Shown here: one piece after another, positions 1-10,229 of the stretch
Layout: every line of letters begins with the position of its first letter
Position numbering within the stretch: the stretch's first letter is position 1
Assembly (NCBI GenBank): GCA_000433775.1
Contig: HF998499.1
Location: 6,079-48,949, forward strand
Length of the DNA: 42,871 bases
Reading direction: 5' to 3'
From: Corallococcus sp. CAG:1435
Lineage (GTDB): Bacteria; Bacillota; Clostridia; Christensenellales; CAG-314
The notes under the pieces: model-generated
Databases searched by the model: none
Told to the model about the DNA's origin: nothing
The model's input: only the letters and a program-made list of their open reading frames with translations
Translations under genes and position numbers: made by a program

Positions 1-16
1 TTATTTGGAGAGTAAA

Positions 17-982
17 ATGAAGGAAAATCAGTTTTACGCAAACGGCAGGGCGGCGGTGCTGTCCACCAAACTTTTGGGACAGGACAAACTGACACGGCTT
101 GCGGAATGTTCCACTGTGGCGGAAGCGTTGAAAATACTTTCCGAAAGCGGATATGCACAGGGAATGACCGTTTCCAACCCCAACGACTACGAAAAAATAC
201 TGATGGCGGAATTCGACCGTGCAATAGCGTTGTTGAAGGAACTTTGCTACGACAAAAACGCCGTCGGATACTTTTTGTGCCCCTATGATTACCACAACGC
301 CAAAGTGCTTATGAAACGCAAGTATATGCGTGTATCGGGTGTGGACGGCTGTTTTGAAAACGCTCTTGACCCCGTAAAAATGCAACAGGCGTTTGTCGTG
401 GACGACTATTCTGCCTGTTCCGTCAACATGGCGGAAGGGTGCGACAGCGTGGACAAGGCGTTTGCCGACGGCGACAGAAGTCCCCGCACGGTAGATTACT
501 TTTTGGACAAGGCAATGTTTGCGGATATGCGCAGGTATGCAAACAAAAGCAGCATAAACCTTGTGCGTCAACTGTACGATTGGCAGGTAAACACCACCAA
601 TCTCATGTTGTTGTACCGTCTTAAAAAGGCGTCTGCCGACAAAAACAGTCTGGACAGGTGGCTTGTTGAGGGTGGTTCCGTGTCCCTGCAACTGTTGAAA
701 AACTTGTGGGACAACGACGGCGCAAGCATGGATTTGCCCGACGTGTACAAAACCTTCTATCAATTTTGCACGCAAAACAACGAAAACCTTGTCGTTGCGG
801 AGGCGGAGCAGAAAAAACAGCGCAACAGACTGTTGCAACAGTCTGCCGACCTCACCACGATACAGCCCGTTTTGGATTACTTTTTCAAAAAAAGCGACGA
901 GATAGACAAAGTGAGGATGCTGATAATAGGCATCAAAAGCGGTGCCGATGCGGAATCCGTCAGAAACATATTGAAAGACTGA
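17..982 (+). CDS. ntpC: V-type ATP synthase subunit C
   Basis: Subunit C links the rotor ring of the V/A-type ATPase to the central stalk. The 321-residue product has the expected helical, charged composition and length, with a NPNDYE motif near residue 55. The ATG at 17 is preceded by GGAG at 7-10, so I prefer it over the in-frame TTG at position 5, which lies inside the ribosome binding site. Subunits F, A, B and D follow, which fixes the identity better than the sequence alone, because subunit C is poorly conserved. Genes for subunits I, K and E are probably to the left of the window. Part of this gene appears to be repeated, antisense and decayed, in the spacer at about 5484-5502. Confidence 0.9.
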   Translation: MKENQFYANGRAAVLSTKLLGQDKLTRLAECSTVAEALKILSESGYAQGMTVSNPNDYEKILMAEFDRAIALLKELCYDKNAVGYFLCPYDYHNAKVLMKRKYMRVSGVDGCFENALDPVKMQQAFVVDDYSACSVNMAEGCDSVDKAFADGDRSPRTVDYFLDKAMFADMRRYANKSSINLVRQLYDWQVNTTNLMLLYRLKKASADKNSLDRWLVEGGSVSLQLLKNLWDNDGASMDLPDVYKTFYQFCTQNNENLVVAEAEQKKQRNRLLQQSADLTTIQPVLDYFFKKSDEIDKVRMLIIGIKSGADAESVRNILKD

Positions 983-1039
983 AGTTGACGGCAAACGCAC
1001 AGTTTTTGTAACGTGCGTTACTTGTAAAGGAAAAGGAAA

Positions 1040-1372
1040 ATGGTAGAAAAAATTGCAGTAATAGGCGACAAGGACAGTGTTTTGGCGTTCAGGTCGGTGG
1101 GAGTGGAAGTGTTTGACGCCACGACGGCATCGGAAGCCAAGGCTTTGGTGCGCAAACTTTCGCAGGAACAGTACGCAGTGGTGATAATTGCGGAAAATCT
1201 TGCCGAGCAGATTCCCGACGTGTTGGAAAAGGTCAAAACGCAATCTTTCCCTGCCATTGTCCCCATTCCCACAACGGCAGAGTCTTCCGGGTTCGGAATG
1301 AAGGGCATCAAAAACAATGTGGAAAAAGCCATTGGCATAGACATAATTTTTAACAAAGAGGACAAGCAATGA
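1040..1372 (+). CDS. ntpG: V-type ATP synthase subunit F
   Basis: This 110-residue protein has the small Rossmann-like fold expected of V-ATPase subunit F, part of the central stalk (NtpG in Enterococcus naming). It opens with the typical [18 protein letters not shown] pattern and has a second beta strand around [15 protein letters not shown] purine-rich site, AAAGGAAAAGG, precedes the ATG. It lies 57 bp after subunit C, and its stop codon overlaps the subunit A start as ATGA at 1369, so the two are translationally coupled. The length matches the family, and the position between C and A is the usual one. Confidence 0.93.
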   Translation: MVEKIAVIGDKDSVLAFRSVGVEVFDATTASEAKALVRKLSQEQYAVVIIAENLAEQIPDVLEKVKTQSFPAIVPIPTTAESSGFGMKGIKNNVEKAIGIDIIFNKEDKQ

Positions 1373-3126
1373 TTGGTAAAATAGTAAAAGTAAGCGGTCC
1401 GCTTATTGTTGCGGAAAACCTTGCCGATGTGGAAATGTACGACGTTGTCAAAGTTTCCGACAAAAAACTTATCGGCGAAGTAATCGAACTGCGTGACGAC
1501 AAGGCAAGTATTCAGGTGTACGAGGAAACAAGCGGTCTGACGGTTGGCGACCCTGTGGAATCTACGGGCGCACCCCTTTCCGTGGAGTTGGGACCGGGTC
1601 TTATCGAAAGCATTTTCGACGGTATTCAACGCCCCCTCAACATCCTTGTCAAAGCGTCGGGAAACCGCATCGGACGTGGTATCGAGGTGCATTCGCTGGA
1701 CAGGGAAAGGCTGTGGCACTTTGTTCCTGCGGTGAAAAAAGGCGACAGACTGACGGCAGGCGACGTCATCGGAACGGTTCAGGAAACAAGCGTGGTACTG
1801 CACAAAATTCTTGTCCCCTACGGAGTGGAAGGCGAAGTAGAGTGGATAGCGCAGGACGGCGAGTACACAATTTGCGACACGGTTGCCAAAGTCGGCGGAA
1901 AAGACCTTTCCATGATGCAGAAATGGCCTGTGCGTAAGGGACGTCCCTACAAGTCGAAAATGGCGCCCTACTTCCCGATGATTACAGGGCAGCGTGTAAT
2001 AGACACATTGTTCCCCATTGCAAAGGGGGGCGTGGCGGCAGTTCCCGGTCCTTTCGGAAGCGGCAAAACGGTGGTGCAACACCAACTTGCCAAGTGGGCG
2101 GACGCCGACATCATTGTGTACGTAGGCTGCGGCGAACGTGGAAACGAAATGACAGACGTTTTGCAGGAATTTCCCAACCTGCACGACCCCAAGACGGGCG
2201 AACCGTTGATGAAACGCACGGTGCTTATTGCCAACACAAGCGACATGCCCGTTGCCGCCCGTGAAGCGAGTATCTACACAGGCATAACCATTGCCGAGTA
2301 CTTCCGTGATATGGGCTACACCGTGGCAATAATGGCGGACAGCACTTCCCGTTGGGCGGAAGCTCTGCGTGAAATGAGCGGACGTCTGGAAGAGATGCCC
2401 GGCGAAGAGGGCTATCCTGCCTATCTTGCAAGCCGTCTGGCGGAATTTTACGAACGTGCGGGAATCGTTCATGTTTTGGGAAGCGGCGACACTGTGGGAG
2501 CAATATCCGCAATAGGCGCAGTATCTCCTCCTGGTGGCGACCTTTCCGAACCTGTTTCTCAGGCAACTTTGAGAATAGTCAAGGTGTTTTGGGGGTTGTC
2601 GGCGTCTTTGGCGTACAAACGGCACTTCCCTGCAATCGACTGGCTGACAAGTTACTCGTTGTACGACGACAAGTTGGAAGACTGGTACTCGGAAAACGTG
2701 GCGGAAGACTTCAACCAACTGAAAGGCGAATTGCGTTTCGTGTTGCAGGAGGAAAACCAACTCAACGAAATTGTGCGTCTGGTGGGTATGGACGCTTTGG
2801 GAGCAAAAGACCGCCTCACAATGGAAACAGCAAAGTCCATTCGTGAGGACTACCTCCACCAAAACGCTTTCCACGAAGTGGACACCTACACATCGCTGGA
2901 AAAACAGTACAAAATGATGAAACTTATTTTGGGATTTTATCATGCGGCAACGGAAGCGTTGGAAGAAGGCGTGGAACTCAACGACTTGCTGAAACTGCCC
3001 GTACGTGAGCAGATAGGACGTTCCAAGTACATCGAAGAGGCACACATCGACAGATTCGACGAAATTCAGCGTAACATCAAAAAGCAAATAAACGAACTTG
3101 CAGCAAAAGGTGAAGCAAATGTTTAA
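1369..3126 (+). CDS. ntpA: V-type ATP synthase catalytic subunit A
   Basis: This is the catalytic ATP-hydrolysing or ATP-synthesising subunit of the V1 head. The 585-residue product starts with the beta-barrel [16 protein letters not shown] and carries the long non-homologous insertion that distinguishes A from F-type beta subunits. It has a canonical P-loop, GPFGSGKT, at about residues 227-234, followed by the GERGNEM segment with the catalytic Glu. Further along are [24 protein letters not shown] (Walker B region) and [11 protein letters not shown]. The start overlaps the stop of subunit F. The A and B heads with C, F and D stalks imply a membrane complex pumping H+ or Na+; the ion cannot be told because the K ring subunit is outside the window. 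Confidence 0.98.
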   Translation: MIGKIVKVSGPLIVAENLADVEMYDVVKVSDKKLIGEVIELRDDKASIQVYEETSGLTVGDPVESTGAPLSVELGPGLIESIFDGIQRPLNILVKASGNRIGRGIEVHSLDRERLWHFVPAVKKGDRLTAGDVIGTVQETSVVLHKILVPYGVEGEVEWIAQDGEYTICDTVAKVGGKDLSMMQKWPVRKGRPYKSKMAPYFPMITGQRVIDTLFPIAKGGVAAVPGPFGSGKTVVQHQLAKWADADIIVYVGCGERGNEMTDVLQEFPNLHDPKTGEPLMKRTVLIANTSDMPVAAREASIYTGITIAEYFRDMGYTVAIMADSTSRWAEALREMSGRLEEMPGEEGYPAYLASRLAEFYERAGIVHVLGSGDTVGAISAIGAVSPPGGDLSEPVSQATLRIVKVFWGLSASLAYKRHFPAIDWLTSYSLYDDKLEDWYSENVAEDFNQLKGELRFVLQEENQLNEIVRLVGMDALGAKDRLTMETAKSIREDYLHQNAFHEVDTYTSLEKQYKMMKLILGFYHAATEALEEGVELNDLLKLPVREQIGRSKYIEEAHIDRFDEIQRNIKKQINELAAKGEANV

Positions 3127-4498
3127 GGAATACAAGACAATTCGAGAAGTAGTGGGACCTCTTATGTTGGTGGACCACGTCAGCGGCGTAAGTTACAACG
3201 AACTTGTGGAAATAACGCAGGAAAACGGCGAAATCCGCAAGGGCAAGGTGTTGGAAGTAAACGGCGACAGGGCGTTGGTGCAACTTTTCGAGGGAACGCA
3301 AGGGCTTAAAATATCCACATCCAAAGCGAGATTTTTGGGCAGAAGTCTGGAACTTGCCGTATCGGAAGACATGTTGGGCAGGGTGTTCAACGGAATGGGC
3401 GAACCCATCGACGGAGGCGCACCGATAATTGCCGAAATGCGCATGGACATCAACGGTCAACCCATCAACCCCTACGCAAGAGATTATCCCAACGAGTTTA
3501 TTCAGACGGGTATTTCGGCAATAGACGGTCTGAACACCTTGGTGCGTGGTCAAAAGTTGCCTGTGTTTTCCGCAAGCGGACTTCCCCATGCGCAACTTGC
3601 GGCGCAAATTGCCCGTCAGGCAAAGGTGCTTGGCGACGACGAAAAATTCGCCGTGGTGTTCGGCGCTATGGGTATCACCTACGAGGAAGCGGACTTTTTC
3701 ATCAAGGACTTCAACAAAACGGGCGCAATCGAACGTACCGTCATGTTCATGAACCTTGCAAACGACCCCGCAATCGAGCGTATTTCCACGCCCCGTATGG
3801 CACTGACCGCTGCGGAGTACCTTGCTTTTGAAAAGGGAATGCAGGTTTTGGTAATTCTCACCGACATTACCAACTACGCCGAGGCGTTGCGTGAAACGTC
3901 CGCCGCCCGCAAGGAAGTACCCGGTCGCCGTGGATATCCCGGCTACATGTACACCGACCTTGCGCAGATTTACGAACGTGCGGGACGTATTCACGGATGC
4001 AACGGCAGCATAACGCAAATTCCCATTTTGTCCATGCCGGAAGACGACAAGACGCACCCGATACCCGACCTTACGGGGTACATCACCGAGGGACAGATTA
4101 TTCTTTCACGTGACTTGTACAAGCGTGGCTACAATCCACCGATAGACGTTTTGCCCAGCCTTTCCCGTTTGAAGGACAAAGGTATCGGCGAAGGCAAAAC
4201 ACGCAAAGACCATGCCAGCACGATGAACCAACTTTTCAGTGCCTATGCACAGGGCAAGGAAGCCAAGGAACTTTCCGCCATTTTGGGTGAAGCGGCACTC
4301 AGCGACGTAGACAAACTTTACGCCAAGTTTGCGGTGGAATTTGAAAAACAGTACATTGCGCAGGGTTTCAACACCAATCGCACCATCGAAGAAACGTTGG
4401 ATTTGGGGTGGAAACTGTTGGGCATTTTGCCCAGAACGGAGTTGAAGCGTATCTCCGAGGAATTGCTTGACAAGTACTACAAACCTTACGAGGATTGA
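3119..4498 (+). CDS. ntpB: V-type ATP synthase subunit B
   Basis: This is the non-catalytic nucleotide-binding subunit that alternates with A in the V1 head. The 459-residue product begins [19 protein letters not shown]. It has the family's conserved [29 protein letters not shown] stretch and lacks a working Walker A lysine loop, as expected for [32 protein letters not shown] is also typical. I place the start at the ATG at 3119, eight bases inside the end of subunit A, because AAAGGTGAAG lies just upstream. An in-frame codon at 3098 would give a longer form that is unlikely. The spacing to the next gene is two bases. Confidence 0.97.
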   Translation: MFKEYKTIREVVGPLMLVDHVSGVSYNELVEITQENGEIRKGKVLEVNGDRALVQLFEGTQGLKISTSKARFLGRSLELAVSEDMLGRVFNGMGEPIDGGAPIIAEMRMDINGQPINPYARDYPNEFIQTGISAIDGLNTLVRGQKLPVFSASGLPHAQLAAQIARQAKVLGDDEKFAVVFGAMGITYEEADFFIKDFNKTGAIERTVMFMNLANDPAIERISTPRMALTAAEYLAFEKGMQVLVILTDITNYAEALRETSAARKEVPGRRGYPGYMYTDLAQIYERAGRIHGCNGSITQIPILSMPEDDKTHPIPDLTGYITEGQIILSRDLYKRGYNPPIDVLPSLSRLKDKGIGEGKTRKDHASTMNQLFSAYAQGKEAKELSAILGEAALSDVDKLYAKFAVEFEKQYIAQGFNTNRTIEETLDLGWKLLGILPRTELKRISEELLDKYYKPYED

Positions 4499-4500
4499 CA

Positions 4501-5124
4501 ATGGCAGTAATGAACGTCAACCCCACGAGAATGGAAATGAAGCGTTTGCAACAACGTCTGAAAACAGCCACCCGTGGGCACAAATTGCTTAAAGACAAAA
4601 CGGACGAGATGATTCGCCGTTTCATAACCCTTGCCGAGGAAAACAAACGACTTCGCAAGGAAACGGAAAAGGATTTGGCAAAGGCTTTGTCAAGTTTCAC
4701 TTTGGCACGCAGTCAGACGGACGCACGCATTGTGGAAGAAGCGATACTGATGCCGGGACGCACGGTAAAACTTTCCTGTCACAAACGCAAGGTGATGGGT
4801 ATCGATGTTCCCGCTATCGACATCAACGACAGCGGCGGAGAGTTGTACCCCTACAGTTTTCTGTCGGTAACGGGGCAGTTGGACGATTCCGTCAGAGGGC
4901 TCAATGCCGTGTTGTTCAAACTCATCAAACTTGCCGAAACGGAAAAAACCTGCAACATGCTTGCCGACGAAATAGAAAAAAACAAACGCCGTGTCAATGC
5001 ATTGGAAAACATAATGATTCCGCAACTTTCAGAAACGATAAAGTACATCAAAATGAAGTTGGATGAAAGCGAACGTTCGGCTACCGTCCGCCTCATGAAG
5101 GTGAAGGACATCATCAACAAGTAA
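4501..5124 (+). CDS. ntpD: V-type ATP synthase subunit D
   Basis: Subunit D is the coiled-coil axle of the central rotor. The 207-residue product starts MAVMNVNPTRMEMKRLQQRL, the characteristic N-terminal PTRMEL-like signature. It has long heptad-rich helices at both ends, with a small beta region around residues 70-110 and a conserved RRVNALENIMIP segment near residue 160. The ATG at 4501 has GAGG at 4490-4493, 7 bases away. A TTG at 4495, overlapping the stop of subunit B, is the alternative. It closes the operon and is followed by a clear terminator hairpin. Confidence 0.95.
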   Translation: MAVMNVNPTRMEMKRLQQRLKTATRGHKLLKDKTDEMIRRFITLAEENKRLRKETEKDLAKALSSFTLARSQTDARIVEEAILMPGRTVKLSCHKRKVMGIDVPAIDINDSGGELYPYSFLSVTGQLDDSVRGLNAVLFKLIKLAETEKTCNMLADEIEKNKRRVNALENIMIPQLSETIKYIKMKLDESERSATVRLMKVKDIINK

Positions 5125-5141
5125 TTTCAAACCTGTTACAA

Positions 5142-5165
5142 AACGGTGCTTTTGCACCGTTTTTC
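5142..5165 (+). terminator. Rho-independent terminator of the V-ATPase operon
   Basis: Inverted repeat AACGGTGC (5142-5149) / GCACCGTT (5154-5161) with a TTTT loop, running into a T-rich tract. It lies 17 bases past the subunit D stop. Confidence 0.88.
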
Positions 5166-5483
5166 TTTTACCGTATCAATCTTTTCGGTACACGGCAAAG
5201 GTCTGCAATTTGTAAATGCGAAATTTTGACGCTTGCATCAGCGCATCTTTGACGGTTGTAGACGGGGCAAAGTCGCTTTATTGTAATTGTATTTTTGTGC
5301 AACGTTTATTACTGTCTTTCCCAATGCGTTTTGTTTTCAGCAAAAGAGGCGTTCGTTGCAAATTTTGACGAGTCAGACGGCGCCTGTTTTGCGACCTTAT
5401 TGTACATTTACTAAAAAATGATTGGACGCAAAAAATGTTGAAAGCAATTTTTGCTTTGCAAAATGAAGTTGTGCAGATATTCG

Positions 5484-5502
5484 TTTCGTAGTCGTTGGGG
5501 TT
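5484..5502 (-). pseudogene. Antisense ntpC fragment (relic)
   Basis: Nineteen bases on the minus strand are identical to ntpC bases 176-194 (AACCCC...GAAA). Outside this core the flanks resemble ntpC only loosely, for example CCGT upstream and AATA/CTG downstream. An exact 19-mer in a 43-kb window is very unlikely by chance, although a short codon-biased motif shared by unrelated coding DNA cannot be excluded by eye. Confidence 0.45.
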
Positions 5503-5822
5503 AGTTTCACGGCAAGGCAAATTTGTGTCTTGTTTTCTTAAATTATCAATTTCATTGGTGCGGAATTGGTCAACACACGTGGTGGTGTTGCAAAAGGCAA
5601 GTTTGTTGTTTAGTCGGCTTGTCGTTTTGTTCCTGTGAACTTCCGTTTACCAAAAAATCCGCCACTATCAATAAACTGAATTTACGTTGCAATGTTTGTA
5701 AACAATAAAAATGTTGAAAAGTATAAAAACACGTGTAAATATTTTGTATTTTTAATAAAATAAATAAAAAAATCCTGTTTTTCTTCGATTTTTTAGGGGA
5801 AAACGCAAACTTTTGGGGAAAT

Positions 5823-5828
5823 TATAAT
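5823..5828 (+). promoter_or_regulatory. Possible -10 box for dnaG
   Basis: A perfect TATAAT lies 26 bases before the dnaG ATG, but I find no matching -35 box at 16-18 bp spacing. The resulting leader would carry no clear Shine-Dalgarno site. Confidence 0.35.
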
Positions 5829-5854
5829 TGTAAAAACAATAGCACGGTATTAAA

Positions 5855-7618
5855 ATGACGGATCTGAGCGATTTTATTCAACAAGTAAAACGTTCCAATG
5901 ACATTGTTGACGTCATCGGTTCGTATCTGGAACTTAAACAGCGTGGCACAACACTTTTTGCACGCTGTCCTTTTCACGGCGAAAAGACGGCAAGTTTCAG
6001 TGTGAACAGGAACATGCAGATTTACCACTGTTTCGGTTGCGGCGAGAGTGGCGACGTCATCAAGTTTGTGGAAAAGTACGAGTCCTGCACCTTCATGGAA
6101 GCGTTGGAAATTCTTGCCAAGCGTGCGGGGCTGAAAATGCCGGAAACGGAAGCGCAAAAGTTGGACAAGTCGTTGGAAGAAAAACGCAAAAAAAAGGACG
6201 TCTATCTTGCAATATGCAAGGACACCGCCGTGTTCTATTACAAAAACTTCTACGCACCTCAGGGGCAAGTTGCTCGCCAATACATGCAAAAACGTGGTTT
6301 CGATGCAGAAACGCTCAAAAAGTTTGGCATAGGCTATTCGCCCGACATGTATTCGCTGGTGCGGTATCTGGAAAGGAAAAACTACTCTCACGAAGACTGT
6401 CTTAAAGCCGGCGTGTTGCAAAGCAAGTCGGACGGAACGGTTTTCGACGCTTTGGCAGGCAGACTGATTGTGCCTGTGTTCAACATGTCAGGAAAGGTTA
6501 TCGCCTTTGGCGGGCGTGGGTTGGACGAAAAAACCATCGAGTTCGGCAAGTACAAAAACACGTCGGAAACCTATCTTTTCACAAAACGCAACAATCTTTT
6601 TGCTTTGAATCTCGTCAAACAGCAAAAACAGCAATCGGCGTTGCCCAACATAGTTATTGTGGAAGGGTACATGGACGTCATCGCAATGTATCAGGCAGGA
6701 TTTCGCCGTGCCGTTGCCAGCATGGGAACATCGCTGACGGAAAGTCAGGCAAAGTTGCTTTCACGCCTTACCGACACGGTGTACATTTGTTACGACGGTG
6801 ATGCCGCCGGTCAAAAAGCCACAGTCAGGGGAATGGACATTCTGGACGAGGCAGGGCTGGAAGTAAAGGTAATAACGGTGCCGGAAAACTTGGACCCCGA
6901 CGAGTACATCAAAAAGTACGGGGCGCAGGCGTTTGAAAAGTTGATAGAGGACGCTTTGCCCCTGCCCGACTACAAGTTGCGGTTGTTGGAAAAGGCATAT
7001 CCGATAGACAGCGACGACGTTGCAAAACGCAACAACGCTTTGCCCAAGTACGTCAACGGCGCAATTTCCATGCTCAGACAACTTGACGATGTACGGCAGG
7101 CGCAGTATCTTGCGGCAGTATCGCTGAAAACGGGCTATTCGCAGGAGTATCTCAGGCGAAAGTTGCAAACAGCGGAAGAAGAGTCGGAAGACACAACGCA
7201 GGAAGCAACGCTTTCCCCCGAGGAAAAGGCAAAGTTTTTCGTGGCTGCGTGTCTGCTTACAAATCAGCCTTTTGCCTCTTTGCAAGAAAAACCCTACTGT
7301 GAAAGGGAATTTCTTTCCAAACTGTTCGACTACATTTTCCGTTGTAAAAACCGTGGCGAAACGCCGCAGGCGGATATGTTGTACACGGTGTGTCCCAACG
7401 CTACACAGCAGGAGTACAACGGCATAATCGGCGTGGATTTTTCGCCGTCATGTGCGGAAAAAAACGAAAAGTACTTCAACGAATGCAAACAAAGCATTGT
7501 GAGAGAAAACATCAAACGGCAAAGGGAAATTCTGTTGCGACAACTGAAATCCAACCCGGAAAATGCGTCGGAACTGTTGCAACAGATTGCCGCATTGAAT
7601 GATAAAATCAATTTCTGA
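5855..7618 (+). CDS. dnaG: DNA primase
   Basis: DnaG makes the RNA primers for replication. The 587-residue product has the N-terminal CHC2 zinc finger with Cys38, His41, Cys59 and Cys62 ([14 protein letters not shown] and [10 protein letters not shown]). The primase core follows, including [22 protein letters not shown]. The TOPRIM domain has [14 protein letters not shown] near residue 270 and [11 protein letters not shown] near 314, supplying the metal-binding acidic residues. The C-terminal part is helical and would bind the helicase. No good Shine-Dalgarno site precedes the ATG, but the N-terminus matches the family. rpoD lies 25 bp downstream, the conserved macromolecular-synthesis arrangement. 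Two decayed antisense copies of the central region lie at about 10238-10658. Confidence 0.97.
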   Translation: MTDLSDFIQQVKRSNDIVDVIGSYLELKQRGTTLFARCPFHGEKTASFSVNRNMQIYHCFGCGESGDVIKFVEKYESCTFMEALEILAKRAGLKMPETEAQKLDKSLEEKRKKKDVYLAICKDTAVFYYKNFYAPQGQVARQYMQKRGFDAETLKKFGIGYSPDMYSLVRYLERKNYSHEDCLKAGVLQSKSDGTVFDALAGRLIVPVFNMSGKVIAFGGRGLDEKTIEFGKYKNTSETYLFTKRNNLFALNLVKQQKQQSALPNIVIVEGYMDVIAMYQAGFRRAVASMGTSLTESQAKLLSRLTDTVYICYDGDAAGQKATVRGMDILDEAGLEVKVITVPENLDPDEYIKKYGAQAFEKLIEDALPLPDYKLRLLEKAYPIDSDDVAKRNNALPKYVNGAISMLRQLDDVRQAQYLAAVSLKTGYSQEYLRRKLQTAEEESEDTTQEATLSPEEKAKFFVAACLLTNQPFASLQEKPYCEREFLSKLFDYIFRCKNRGETPQADMLYTVCPNATQQEYNGIIGVDFSPSCAEKNEKYFNECKQSIVRENIKRQREILLRQLKSNPENASELLQQIAALNDKINF

Positions 7619-7643
7619 TTTTCAAAGGAGAAGCAAAATACAT

Positions 7644-8690
7644 ATGGAACTTACTCAAAACTTTTTGCAGGGACTGTACGAAGACGTCAAAAACGAATCC
7701 AACAAGGTAACTTTCGAGGAGTTGGAAAACAAGTTGGAAAAACTTGACCTTTCGCCGGAACAAAACGCCGAAATTTACAGATACCTCGAAGAAAAGGGAA
7801 TAAAGATTATCGACACTTTCGATAAGGACAATTCCGCCCTGTACAAGAGTATCAGCGACGTGGCGGTGGACGACCCCGTCAAAATGTATTTGAAAGACAT
7901 CGGCAAGGTGCCTCTTCTTACCAGCGAAGAGGAAGTGGAACTTGCACAAAAAATGTTGGAGGGCGACGAGGAAGCCAAACGCAAACTTTCCGAAGCCAAC
8001 CTGCGTTTGGTGGTGTCCATTGCCAAAAGATACGTGGGACGTGGCATGCTCTTTCTGGATTTGATTCAGGAAGGTAACCTGGGACTTATGAAAGCGGTAG
8101 AAAAGTTCGACTGCACCAAAGGTTTCAAGTTTTCCACCTACGCAACGTGGTGGATTCGTCAGGCAATCACCCGTGCCATTGCCGACCAGGCACGCACGAT
8201 AAGAATTCCCGTGCATATGGTGGAAACGATAAACCGTCAGGTAAGAATGCAGCGTCTGCTGTTGCAGGAGTTGGGAAGAGAGCCTACTTCCGCCGAAATT
8301 GGCGAAAGAATGGGTATTTCCGCCGAAAAGGTGGAGGAAATCCAAAAGATTGCGCAAGACCCCGTAAGTTTGGAAACGCCTATCGGTGAAGAGGAGGACA
8401 CACAACTTTCCGACTTCATCGAGGACAACAAAACCGTTGCCCCCAGCGACGTCGCAGCACAGGCAATGTTGCGTGAACAACTCATTGCCGCTTTGCACAA
8501 ACTCACGCCCCGTGAAGAAAAGGTAATTCGTCTGAGGTACGGTCTGGACGACGGCAAGCAACGCACTTTGGAAGAGGTAGGAAAGGAATTCAACGTTACC
8601 CGTGAAAGAATCCGTCAAATAGAAGCCAAAGCGTTGCGCAAGTTGCGTACGCCTTCCAAATCCAAGAAACTGAAAGATTATCTCGACTGA
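7644..8690 (+). CDS. rpoD: RNA polymerase primary sigma factor RpoD/SigA
   Basis: This is the housekeeping sigma factor, 348 residues. Region 1.1-like residues at the N-terminus are followed by region 1.2 ([21 protein letters not shown]) and region 2 ([18 protein letters not shown], then [20 protein letters not shown]). Region 3 contains [12 protein letters not shown], and region 4 ends [16 protein letters not shown]. These regions would read the TTGACA/TATAAT-type promoters found throughout the window. AAAGGAG at 7624-7630 is 13 bases from the ATG at 7644, which is long. An in-frame ATA at 7638 sits at the ideal 7 bases, so a non-standard start cannot be excluded. The preceding gene is dnaG and trmK follows. 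Confidence 0.97.
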   Translation: MELTQNFLQGLYEDVKNESNKVTFEELENKLEKLDLSPEQNAEIYRYLEEKGIKIIDTFDKDNSALYKSISDVAVDDPVKMYLKDIGKVPLLTSEEEVELAQKMLEGDEEAKRKLSEANLRLVVSIAKRYVGRGMLFLDLIQEGNLGLMKAVEKFDCTKGFKFSTYATWWIRQAITRAIADQARTIRIPVHMVETINRQVRMQRLLLQELGREPTSAEIGERMGISAEKVEEIQKIAQDPVSLETPIGEEEDTQLSDFIEDNKTVAPSDVAAQAMLREQLIAALHKLTPREEKVIRLRYGLDDGKQRTLEEVGKEFNVTRERIRQIEAKALRKLRTPSKSKKLKDYLD

Positions 8691-8691
8691 T

Positions 8692-9336
8692 ATGTACACC
8701 AAACGACTGCAAAAACTTTTTTCGGCGTTGCCCGAGTGCCGCCTGCTTGCCGACGTGGGGTGCGACCACGGCTACGTAGGCATTTACGCTTTGCAAAAGG
8801 GTATTGCCGAAAGGGTGTGTTTTTCCGACATCTCCCTTTCAAGTTTGCAAAAAGCCAGGCAAAACTGCCCCGAGCAGTATCTTGACCGTGCGCAATTTGT
8901 GTGTCAGGACGGATTACAGGACATTTGCGCCGACTGTGCTGTAATTGCAGGCATGGGGGGAATGGAAATAATCTCTGTGCTGAAAAACGCCAGACACCTG
9001 CCGGAGAAGTTGGTGTTGCAACCCATGCGCAGTCAAAGGGAGGTCAGGGAGTTTTTGTCGGAAAAGTACAAGATATTAAGCGACGAAAAATTTTTCGACG
9101 GAAAATTTTACGACCTTATCACGGCGCAACTTGGCGGGGGAACGACGCTTTCCGAGGAGGAAAAACAGTTTGGAAAAACCAATTTGTTGCAACCGTCGGA
9201 TGATTTTTTGGCTTTTTTGCAAAAAGAAAAAGCCACTTGTGAACAAATACTAAATCAATGCAACGATGCGGAAGCGGTGCGTTGGTACGAAGAGGTGTGC
9301 CGCATTATCCGCAAACTAACGGAGGAAACATCATGA
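8692..9336 (+). CDS. trmK: tRNA (adenine(22)-N1)-methyltransferase, TrmK family
   Basis: This is a class I SAM-dependent methyltransferase of 214 residues. The SAM-binding motif is LLADVGCDHGYVGIYALQKG at about residues 18-36. It is followed by FSDISLSSLQKARQN and the family motif VIAGMGGMEIISVL, and LVLQPMRSQREVREFL matches the TrmK C-lobe. TrmK methylates A22 in the tRNA D-loop. The start is one base after the rpoD stop with no visible Shine-Dalgarno site, so it is probably translated by coupling. It overlaps the next gene by ATGA at 9333. In many Firmicutes a Nif3-like gene follows trmK; here it is missing. Confidence 0.93.
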   Translation: MYTKRLQKLFSALPECRLLADVGCDHGYVGIYALQKGIAERVCFSDISLSSLQKARQNCPEQYLDRAQFVCQDGLQDICADCAVIAGMGGMEIISVLKNARHLPEKLVLQPMRSQREVREFLSEKYKILSDEKFFDGKFYDLITAQLGGGTTLSEEEKQFGKTNLLQPSDDFLAFLQKEKATCEQILNQCNDAEAVRWYEEVCRIIRKLTEETS

Positions 9337-10037
9337 TACAACAGGAAATGTTAAAATACCAATCTTTGGACACCGAACTGTTCAAAATAGAACGTGATTT
9401 GCGCAAAAATCAGTACTACATCAAGCGCAAGGAACTCAAAATTTCTTTGCAGAAGTGTGAGGAGCAAATTGCCCGTCTGGAACAAAAAACGGTGGATTTG
9501 AGAAATCAACTGTCCGTTGCCAATCAGACTTTGCAAAAAATAGGCGAAGTAATCGACGAACACAACAGAGAACTTGCCGACATCGAAGACAGGGACGAAC
9601 TCAATTACATGAGCAAAAAACTTGCCGAGCAGTTGGACTTGCTTTCTGCCGCCGAAAAAGACCTCAAACAAATTCTTGCCGAAGGCGAGGATGTGAGCAA
9701 AACTTTCGAATCGATATCCAAAACGCAAATGCCACGCCTTGTTTCGGAATACAACAAATGCAACGCTCAATTTGACAATGCCACACAGCAGGTGAAACCC
9801 CGTGTGATGGAAATAAAGAAACAGCAGGCGGAATTGCGCAAAGCGATAGACCCCCAACTGTTTGACGTGTACAAAAAACGTGCCGAACAAACACGTCCCG
9901 TTTTCGTACCTTTGTGCGATGGCAACCGTTGCGGAGGATGCCGAATGGATATGCCTCTTGCGCAGGTGGAATCCAAAATGGCGGGCAAAGACTACATGGT
10001 GTGCGAGCATTGCGGACGCATCATTTACAGGGTGTAG
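9333..10037 (+). CDS. C4-type zinc ribbon, coiled-coil protein (CT398-like)
   Basis: This 234-residue protein has a long predicted coiled coil (about residues 1-180, rich in K, E, Q and L heptads) and a C-terminal zinc ribbon, CDGNRCGGCRMDMP followed by CEHCGRIIY, giving four metal-binding cysteines. This is the architecture of the CT398/DUF164 family, often found beside trmK and nif3-like genes. The function is not settled; nucleic-acid or secretion-related roles have been suggested for homologues. The ATG at 9333 has GGAGG at 9321-9325 and overlaps the trmK stop. A terminator follows. Confidence 0.88.
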   Translation: MIQQEMLKYQSLDTELFKIERDLRKNQYYIKRKELKISLQKCEEQIARLEQKTVDLRNQLSVANQTLQKIGEVIDEHNRELADIEDRDELNYMSKKLAEQLDLLSAAEKDLKQILAEGEDVSKTFESISKTQMPRLVSEYNKCNAQFDNATQQVKPRVMEIKKQQAELRKAIDPQLFDVYKKRAEQTRPVFVPLCDGNRCGGCRMDMPLAQVESKMAGKDYMVCEHCGRIIYRV

Positions 10038-10170
10038 TGCAACGCAACAAACTTTTTGGTAACGAATTTTTGTGTACGGTTGTGTAAAAAGTGAACAAAA
10101 AGCAACATTTGGCATAGATAAAAAGTGAAACTTTATCATTTTGACGAATGATTGCACGAATTGTTGCAAT

Positions 10171-10200
10171 AAAAAAGAAGGGGCAAACCCTTCTTTTTTT
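10171..10200 (+). terminator. Rho-independent terminator after the dnaG-rpoD operon
   Basis: Stem AAAAAAGAAGGG / CCCTTCTTTTTT with a GCAAA loop (10183-10187), ending in a T tract. A long A-T stem base makes it potentially active in both directions. Confidence 0.88.
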
Positions 10201-10229
10201 GTGTTAATTTTTGCGTTTTTTAAGTTGCA

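Larger units (their letters stand above)
5166..5854. other. Spacer between V-ATPase operon and dnaG, with a probable ntpC relic
   Basis: No convincing gene lies in these roughly 690 AT-rich bases. Open frames on both strands lack ribosome binding sites and family signatures. On the minus strand, 5484-5502 contains a 19-base exact match to bases 176-194 of ntpC, encoding the same NPNDYE peptide, with patchier similarity on either side. I read this as a decayed, inverted fragment of ntpC. The last 100 bases hold the dnaG promoter region. Confidence 0.5.

Noticed and set aside
1018..3135. Very long minus-strand frame antisense to the V-ATPase genes
   Set aside because: It is a shadow of the plus-strand subunits, which have clear family motifs; frames opposite conserved genes in this codon usage are often open.
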